In this document: in pieces, positions 15,038-22,786 of the stretch
Numbering within the stretch: position 1 is the first letter of the stretch
How the letters are laid out: every line of letters begins with the position of its first letter
Assembly: GCA_904419835.1 (NCBI GenBank)
Contig: CAJFTA010000041.1
Span: 1 to 22,786 of the forward strand
Source: an uncultured Pseudoflavonifractor sp.
GTDB lineage: Bacteria; Bacillota; Clostridia; Oscillospirales; Oscillospiraceae
DNA length: 22,786 nt
Reading direction: 5' to 3'
Notes under the pieces: model-generated
Database searches by the model: none
The model's input: the letters and a program-made list of their open reading frames with translations, nothing else
What the model was told of the DNA's origin: nothing
Translations under genes and position numbers: made by a program

Positions 15038-15211
15038 TTATACAAACTGGTTCCGCTGCGGATCATAGACATACCCGACAGCCTCCAGCTTGGCCGCTAT
15101 CTCTCCGGCGTCGGCCTGAAGATCATCGCACAGCGCCTCCAGGCTGGGGTACTGGTCCCTCAGCTTAGTGTTGAGATAGCTGAGCAAAATCACGGGGTCC
15201 TGAGGCAGCAT
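15038..15211 (-). CDS. DUF4250 family small protein
   Basis: The 57-residue protein starts MLPQDPVILLSYLNTKLRDQ and ends RNQFV. The opening, the YPSLEALCDDL segment and the Y-x-YD ending match the short DUF4250 family of Firmicutes. The fold looks like a small helical (winged-helix-like) domain. Its function is unknown. A strong AGGAGG lies about 10 bases before the ATG at 15211. It has no promoter of its own that I can see and ends at a good terminator, so it is probably co-transcribed with alaS, whose original end lay just 55 bases upstream before the rearrangement at 15267-15539. Confidence 0.88.
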   Translation of the reverse strand: MLPQDPVILLSYLNTKLRDQYPSLEALCDDLQADAGEIAAKLEAVGYVYDPQRNQFV

Positions 15212-15266
15212 ATGCGGCCCCTCCTTTCCGGTTCACCGGGCTGGGTATTGCGGGAAAACGCTGCTC

Positions 15267-15320
15267 TTACAGCCCCAGCTTCTCCGCCACCAGGTCGTCC
15301 ACCTTGGCAAGCGCATCATC
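15267..15320 (-). pseudogene. Second, displaced copy of the alaS 3' end
   Basis: Read on the minus strand this stretch encodes DDALAKVDDLVAEKLGL and a TAA stop. The intact alaS gene encodes DDALAKVDDFVADKL at 15495-15539. Thirteen of 15 residues and 36 of 45 bases agree, and most differences are synonymous third-position changes. It has no start or ribosome site. It is best read as the original alaS terminus, cut off from the gene by 156 bp of hairpin DNA, or as a diverged duplicate. Confidence 0.8.
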
Positions 15321-15474
15321 CCCCACGCGGCCATGCCGCGCGGGGACCCCATCGCTTTTTATCTGCTCGGGCGGAGTGAATCCGCCCGGCATCAAGGTTT
15401 TGGCTCCGCCAAAACGCTTGGGACGCCGCACTCGCGGCGGAGCTGGACGACGCGGGTTGCAGCCCGTGCCGCGT
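15321..15474. repeat. Array of five back-to-back hairpins between the two alaS ends
   Basis: Five palindromes follow each other: 15321-15345 (10 bp, one mismatch, loop CCATG), 15368-15388 (8 bp, loop GTGAA), 15393-15420 (8 bp plus a bulged extension, loop TCC), 15424-15439 (6 bp, loop ACTC) and 15450-15474 (6 bp with an inner stem). They fill almost the whole space between the alaS stop and the displaced tail. No protein frame is credible. The layout suggests a compact palindromic repeat element or a structured RNA. Confidence 0.65.
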
Positions 15475-15476
15475 TG

Positions 15477-18158
<2,682 letters not shown>

Positions 18159-18213
18159 GGGAATGACCTCCTCTAAAATGTCCGGCGCGGGCTGTCCGCG
18201 CCTCTCTCGGGGT

Positions 18214-18449
18214 AAAACAAAAGCGCCTCACCCCCGTTCACAGGGGCAAAGCGCAGGCTTCGCGGTACCACCCTGATTATGCCGGCAGCACACATCCGGC
18301 ACATCTCATTGCGTCCATAACGCGGACTCACGTCCCGCTCGTCGCGGGCGGCTGGTGAAGTGGCGCGCGGGTCCGTGTCGCGGAGGGCTCTCACCGTCCC
18401 CTCTCGCTCGTCGCGGCGTGGCCCGCTTGGCTTCGTCATGGCCTTTGGC
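18214..18449 (-). ncRNA. T-box leader (tRNA-Ala-sensing) of alaS
   Basis: On the minus strand the conserved T-box AGGGTGGTACCGCG (18261-18274) lies just before a terminator (stem within 18223-18254, then TTTTGTTTT). Uncharged tRNA-Ala would stabilise the antiterminator and allow alaS expression. Stem I contains GGTGAGAGCC (18386-18395), close to the conserved distal motif. A GCC followed by A at 18361-18364 is a plausible Ala specifier codon. Stem III is formed by TGCCGG with CCGGCA near 18280-18302. T-box identity is certain. The specifier is a proposal and needs folding. Confidence 0.93.
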
Positions 18450-18455
18450 CTGAAT

Positions 18456-18483
18456 ATTGTATCACAAACTGTCCGTTTGTCAA
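18456..18483 (-). promoter_or_regulatory. Sigma-A promoter of the T-box-alaS transcript
   Basis: On the minus strand TTGACA (18478-18483) and TACAAT (18456-18461) are 16 bases apart, with TGA before the -10 box as an extended element. Transcription would begin near 18449, at the start of the T-box leader. Confidence 0.85.
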
Positions 18484-18484
18484 C

Positions 18485-18897
18485 ACCTCCTCGGCCCTGT
18501 TCTGCCTCTTTTTGCCTCGGTTTTCCTGGATTTTCCTTTCCCCCGGAGAATCTGTCCACAAAAAGGCGGGAACAGCGGAAAATTGCTGGGCCCACCCCAC
18601 GGAACCGGAGCGAAGCCGGACCGTCTTGCCCTTTCACTGTGGGTCCGCCGGCAGGGTCCTGGCGGACATGGGATGGCAGAACGCCGTGCCCCGGCCACAG
18701 GCATTCATGCGGATCATCGCATACCAGCACAAGCTGAGAACAGGCTGAAATCCCAGGGGAATTTTTTAGATTCATTTTCGCACTCCGCAGTCTTTCATAA
18801 TTTTTTAGTCTTATTTCTATTTTATGGTTCTTTCTACAAAAGAAACGTCTTCATTCTCCTTTTAGTAATATATTAATAATAAATATCTTTTTTACTA
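18485..18897. other. Gene-free divergent region between alaS and the SLH protein
   Basis: No credible gene is present. The left part (to about 18755) is GC-rich and holds one notable palindrome, GTCCGCC with GGCGGAC (about 18642-18666). The right part (about 18760-18897) is strongly AT-rich with several A and T tracts, as expected for an UP-element-like or intrinsically bent region in front of a strong promoter. Confidence 0.6.
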
Positions 18898-18926
18898 TTG
18901 AAATTGTAACCATAGTCTGCTATAAT
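18898..18926 (+). promoter_or_regulatory. Sigma-A promoter of the large SLH protein gene
   Basis: TTGAAA (18898-18903) and a perfect TATAAT (18921-18926) are 17 bases apart, with AT-rich DNA upstream. The 5' untranslated region would be about 95 bases, which is long and may stabilise the mRNA, as known for S-layer genes. Confidence 0.85.
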
Positions 18927-19028
18927 CCATGTCATGATTTCCAGATGACGGAATTACAGCGAAACAATGTCCCCCCAAGCATATCCCGCATATATTTTTT
19001 CGGAAAATAGAAAAGGAGTTGTACACAA

Positions 19029-22000
19029 TTGAAGAAGAATTTTGCATCTTCACTTCTGGTCGGCACGCTTGTGCTGGCGCAGACCGCTCCCGCCTTTGCC
19101 GCCGGCGACGCCGCCGGCCACTGGGCTCAGGACGCGCTGAACACCTGGCAGAACTACGGCGTCATTCAGGGTGATGAAAACGGCAACCTCATGCCTGACA
19201 GCGGCATCACCCGCGGCGAGATGGCCGTGATGCTGGACCGGGTCATGGCCTACCGGCTCAAGGCCCAGAACACCTTCTCCGACCTGAACCAGAGCTGGTA
19301 CACCGACGCCATTCTGGGGGCCAACGCCGCCGGTATCATTATGGGCATGGGCGACGGCACCGTCCAGCCCGGCGCGTCCATCACCCGTCAGGAGACCGCC
19401 GTCATGTTCGCCCGGGTGCTGGATCTGGACACCCATTCCGCCCCTGACGCCGGCTTCCGGGACCAGTCCTCCATCCCCGGCTGGGCCGTGGGCGCTGTCA
19501 ACGCCATGGCCGCCGCCGGATACATGCAGGGCAGCAGCGGCCTGTTCCGCCCCGCCGACACCATCACCCGGGCCGAGGTCGTCACCATTCTGAACAACAT
19601 CTTTAACGCCAACTACAACGCCTCCGGCGAGTACACCGGCGATGTGGACGGCTCTGCCGTCATCAGCGCCGACAATGTGACCCTCAGGGATATGCACATC
19701 ACCGGCGACCTCATTGTGGCCGAGGGCGTGGGCGAGGGCCATGTGGAGCTGGACAACGTCACGGTGGGCGGCCGTCTGCTGGTCCGCGGCGGCGGCGCAA
19801 ACTCCATCGTCATCAAGGGAAACTCCAAGATCTCCCAGGTCATTGTCTCCCGCCAGGACGGCAAGGTCCGTGTGGCCGTGGAGGACAGCGCGCAGGTCTC
19901 CGTCGTCGTGGTTGAGGAGGGCTCCGACTCCGTCAAGCTGGAGGGAGCCCTTGGCACCGTCAGCGTCGAGAGCGCCGGCGCCGCCGTTGAAATTGCCGGC
20001 AAGGTGAACACCGTGGATGTCACCGCGTCTGCCGACGGCGCCGCTGTCACCGTGAGCAAGGACGCCGCCGTCAGCACCCTGACCACCTCCGCCGAGAACG
20101 CCACTCTGACTGTGGCCGGCAATGTGACGAACGTGGCTGTGACTGCGCACGCCGACGGCACCTCCGTCAGGACGGAGCGCGGCGCCAGGATCGACTCCGT
20201 CACCACCGCCGGTGCCAACACCACTGTGGCGGGCAGCGGTACCGTCAGCAAGGTGGAGGCCCAGTCCGGCGCCACCGGCACCACCGTCACCACCAGCGGC
20301 ACCAAGGTGGAAAACAACAGCTCCGAGGCCGTCGCCACCGGCAGCGGCTCCATCGGGTCCGGTACCTCCGGCACCACCAACCGCCCCTCCACCGGCGGCG
20401 GCTCCTCTGTGGTCACCACCGCCACCGTCTCCTCCGCGGAGGAGCTGAACGCGGCCCTGGCGAACAGCGCCATCACTGCCATCCGTATCTCCGGCACCAT
20501 CGGTTCCGAGGGCGTCTATGAAATCATCAAGGTGGATCGGGCTGTCTCCATCAAGGGCGGCACCGTGTACGGCTCCTTCGTGGTGACCGGCGACGGCGCT
20601 GTGATTGACGGCGTAACCATCTACAACAGGGGCGATTCCTCCGGTGAGAACACCGCCGCCCGCAACGGCATCAACGCCGCCTGCCACACCCTGACCGTCA
20701 AAAACTGCACCTTTGAGATGAAGTCCTCTGCCAACGGCATCTCCAACGGTATCTCCATCTGGCCCACCCAGGCTGAGGTGAACTACACCATCACCGGCAA
20801 TACGTTTACGGGCTATCAAACCGATGACAGCGGCTACTCCTCTGTTGCGGTCACCATCTCCGGCGGCATCAGCAAGCCTGCGGTCACCGGCCTGGACGCC
20901 GCCAGCGTTCCCGCCTCCATGACCAAGGAGCAGGATCTGGCCATTATCACCGGCAACACCTTTGCCAACTGCAAGGGCGACTACACCCGTGAGGATTGGA
21001 CCGGCGGCAATAAGGTTTTCTGCAAGTCCCTGTCCTCCGGCGACAATCTCTATCTGGAGGGCGCCGCCGACACTGCCAGCTACTACATCACCGGCGCGGT
21101 CACCCGCGGGAGCGACGCCACCGTCAAGGCCGGCACCACGCTGACCGTCATGGAGGGGGCCTCCCTCACGATTGCCGAGGGCAAGACCCTGACGGTCAAT
21201 GGCGCTCTGATTGTCAACGGCACCCTGACAAACAACGGCACCATCACCGGTACGGTCACCGCCCCCGGCTATGTGGAGGTGGACGGCAACTGGGTCAAGC
21301 GGTTCGAGTCCGGTCTTGGCACCGCCGAGTCCCCCTACGAGATTGCCAATAACCTTCAGATGAGCCAGATCGTCAATGGCGCTGACGATGAGCATCTGGT
21401 GTATTACAAGCTGACCGATAATCTTGACCTGAAAGACAGCGCGGCCTATACTTCCGGCACCCCCCTGGCCCTGAATATTGTCTTCGACGGCAACGGCAAG
21501 ACCATTTTCGCCAGCGAAAAGACTGAGCTCAACGGCGTGTTCGGCACTGTGGGCGGCAAGACTACCATCAAGAACCTGACCTACGATCTGACCAACCTGG
21601 GCATGCGGGGCGCTTTCTCCGATATCTGCGGCCTGATCAACAGCGCCAGCGGCTCCTATGCCGATATTCTGGTGGAGAACGTGACCATCACCGGCTCCCA
21701 CAGCGTCGCCAGCAACAACGGTCCCTTTGTCATGACCGAGCAGCTGGCCAACTCCACCCTGACCTTCAGAGGCTGCGACATGGCCGCCGACCTGAGCGGC
21801 GTGGGCTACAACAGCTGCTTTATCGGCTGGCAGATGGCCACGCTCAACGACAAGTCCACCGTCTGCAACGCAGCCATCGTCCTGGAGGACTGCACTGTCT
21901 CCGGCAGGCTGGTGTGCCCGAAGGCTTCCATTGTTACCGCCAACGGCTTCAACGCTACCACACGCAGCTATGCGTACGAGGGTTCCAACACCCTCACCGG

Positions 22001-22586
22001 CACCGTGCGCGGTACTGAGGCCGCCAAGTACTTCACCGCCGTGTCCTTCTCCAGTGCGCAGGCCCAGGAACAGGCCGCCCAGAATGCTTTCCTCCACGAG
22101 GGCAGCACCGGCTCTCTGTACGTGGGTCAGGATGACAGCGCCCTTGCCATCTCCGTGGCGGAGGACGGCAAGCTGACTGTGACTCCTTCCGACAGCGACA
22201 GCGTCACCAAGTACGAGGTGCGCATCGGTCTGTACACCACGCTCTATAACAACGCCACCAAGTCCGAGAACGGCACCTGGCTGTTCTTCGCCACCCAGAC
22301 TGTGGACAAGGACGCGCTGGACTCCCTCTGCCTGTACAACTACAAGTTTATCGACGCGGGATATGACGGACTGGGCGAGATCTCCATGGATGCCGCCGGC
22401 AACAAGATCGCCTCCCTCGACGGCGCCACCTATTATGTTGTGTCCGATTATATCTACCCCGATGCCAGCGGTCTCCAGGGCTATGTGGGCAGCCCCGACG
22501 CCCCCGGTATCCGCGGCGCGGCCATCATCCAGGTGATTGCCTACGCCGGCGACACCCTGCACTCCTCCGCCATTTATCAGGGCTGA
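19029..22586 (+). CDS. Large SLH-domain beta-helix surface protein
   Basis: The 1185-residue product has a signal peptide (about 1-24), three SLH domains for cell-wall attachment (about 26-70, 82-128 and 141-190, each with a TR-[GQA]-E motif), a repetitive beta-solenoid (about 205-428), a Ser/Gly/Thr linker (about 434-462), a right-handed beta-helix resembling pectate-lyase-type folds (about 465-650), a second solenoid-like stretch (about 690-740) and a C-terminal part that starts with GTAESPYEIA, typical of GLUG-like surface repeats. The start is TTG: AAGGAG (19013-19018) lies about 10 bases before it, no ATG fits, and MKKNFASSLL is a normal signal start. The strong promoter suggests high expression. 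No catalytic residues are recognised. It may be a structural S-layer component or an adhesin. Confidence 0.92.
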   Translation: MKKNFASSLLVGTLVLAQTAPAFAAGDAAGHWAQDALNTWQNYGVIQGDENGNLMPDSGITRGEMAVMLDRVMAYRLKAQNTFSDLNQSWYTDAILGANAAGIIMGMGDGTVQPGASITRQETAVMFARVLDLDTHSAPDAGFRDQSSIPGWAVGAVNAMAAAGYMQGSSGLFRPADTITRAEVVTILNNIFNANYNASGEYTGDVDGSAVISADNVTLRDMHITGDLIVAEGVGEGHVELDNVTVGGRLLVRGGGANSIVIKGNSKISQVIVSRQDGKVRVAVEDSAQVSVVVVEEGSDSVKLEGALGTVSVESAGAAVEIAGKVNTVDVTASADGAAVTVSKDAAVSTLTTSAENATLTVAGNVTNVAVTAHADGTSVRTERGARIDSVTTAGANTTVAGSGTVSKVEAQSGATGTTVTTSGTKVENNSSEAVATGSGSIGSGTSGTTNRPSTGGGSSVVTTATVSSAEELNAALANSAITAIRISGTIGSEGVYEIIKVDRAVSIKGGTVYGSFVVTGDGAVIDGVTIYNRGDSSGENTAARNGINAACHTLTVKNCTFEMKSSANGISNGISIWPTQAEVNYTITGNTFTGYQTDDSGYSSVAVTISGGISKPAVTGLDAASVPASMTKEQDLAIITGNTFANCKGDYTREDWTGGNKVFCKSLSSGDNLYLEGAADTASYYITGAVTRGSDATVKAGTTLTVMEGASLTIAEGKTLTVNGALIVNGTLTNNGTITGTVTAPGYVEVDGNWVKRFESGLGTAESPYEIANNLQMSQIVNGADDEHLVYYKLTDNLDLKDSAAYTSGTPLALNIVFDGNGKTIFASEKTELNGVFGTVGGKTTIKNLTYDLTNLGMRGAFSDICGLINSASGSYADILVENVTITGSHSVASNNGPFVMTEQLANSTLTFRGCDMAADLSGVGYNSCFIGWQMATLNDKSTVCNAAIVLEDCTVSGRLVCPKASIVTANGFNATTRSYAYEGSNTLTGTVRGTEAAKYFTAVSFSSAQAQEQAAQNAFLHEGSTGSLYVGQDDSALAISVAEDGKLTVTPSDSDSVTKYEVRIGLYTTLYNNATKSENGTWLFFATQTVDKDALDSLCLYNYKFIDAGYDGLGEISMDAAGNKIASLDGATYYVVSDYIYPDASGLQGYVGSPDAPGIRGAAIIQVIAYAGDTLHSSAIYQG

Positions 22587-22603
22587 ACAAATCCCCCGAT
22601 AAA

Positions 22604-22636
22604 AATCCTGGCCGGCTCAGAGAGCCGGCCAGGATT
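22604..22636 (+). terminator. Terminator hairpin of the SLH protein gene
   Basis: A perfect 15-bp stem (22604-22618 with 22622-22636) with an AGA loop lies 18 bases past the stop, preceded by an A-run. The sequence after it (CCGTTCTGTC) has only a weak U-tract on the plus strand. On the minus strand the run after the stem is TTT, so it could also stop an incoming convergent transcript. Confidence 0.7.
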
Positions 22637-22650
22637 CCGTTCTGTCAAGC

Positions 22651-22683
22651 AGGAGGCCGGGCCCCGTCTGGGCCCGGCCTCCT
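22651..22683. repeat. Second hairpin after the SLH gene
   Basis: A perfect 14-bp stem, AGGAGGCCGGGCCC (22651-22664) with its complement (22670-22683), has a CGTCT loop and no U-tract. It follows the first hairpin by 14 bases. It may be a back-up terminator or part of a dispersed palindromic repeat, since a motif shared with 1288-1304 comes right after it. Confidence 0.5.
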
Positions 22684-22786
22684 CAGCGTGTCGAAAAACC
22701 TCCCAGAAGGGGAAGCCTCGCAGAGTTCCGTCATCCGCAGATGACAGAATCAAATGAAAATCTGTCAATTTCGAGGACATGCGCCT

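Noticed and set aside
18173..18775. Minus-strand frame of 200 residues upstream of alaS.
   Set aside because: It covers the T-box leader and promoter, which explain this DNA better.
19050..22562. Long minus-strand frame (1170 residues) opposite the SLH beta-helix gene.
   Set aside because: Antisense shadow, Gly/Val/His/Asp-rich, with no start signals.

Overview
The window reads as a chromosomal segment of a GC-rich, endospore-forming gut Clostridium, most likely Oscillospiraceae (Flavonifractor / Lawsonibacter / Intestinimonas type). This is inferred from a T-box alaS leader, spoVT and sleB with sigma-G-like promoters, SLH (S-layer) proteins, a DUF4250 gene next to alaS, and high-GC coding sequence with AT-rich promoters. 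I see no phage, IS element, CRISPR array, tRNA or rRNA.

Layout. 199-1053: a membrane protein of unknown function. 1078-1356: a run of hairpins. 1426-6182: a tightly overlapping four-gene operon for a Gld-type ABC exporter (ATPase, permease, GldG-like subunit, DUF4340 subunit). 6271-8125: a forespore group made of spoVT, an unrecognised 90-residue tail-anchored protein and the spore cortex-lytic enzyme sleB; each has a good match to a sigma-G promoter. 8152-9672: a sigma-A promoter, a guanine-class purine riboswitch and a guanine deaminase. 9720-11138: an unknown secreted, C-terminally membrane-anchored protein. 11312-13477: an SLH-anchored 5'-nucleotidase-like protein with an altered metal motif. 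13600-14907: a NagZ-like lipoprotein. 15038-18449: a T-box-controlled alaS followed by a 57-residue DUF4250 gene. 19029-22586: a large SLH / beta-helix surface protein with a TTG start and a strong promoter in AT-rich DNA.

Functional themes. Three surface proteins (the nucleotidase, the NagZ lipoprotein and the SLH beta-helix protein) point to envelope turnover and nucleotide scavenging. Extracellular nucleotide hydrolysis could feed purines to the riboswitch-controlled guanine deaminase, but the two are not in one operon.

Most unusual point. The 3' end of alaS exists twice. The intact gene ends in an atypical C-terminus. 156 bp further on, after an array of five back-to-back hairpins, lies a second, diverged copy of the last 15 conserved codons with a normal-looking ending and stop, placed just before the DUF4250 gene. 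This looks like a small palindromic element or recombination event that replaced the gene's tail. No wholly new multi-gene system is evident.
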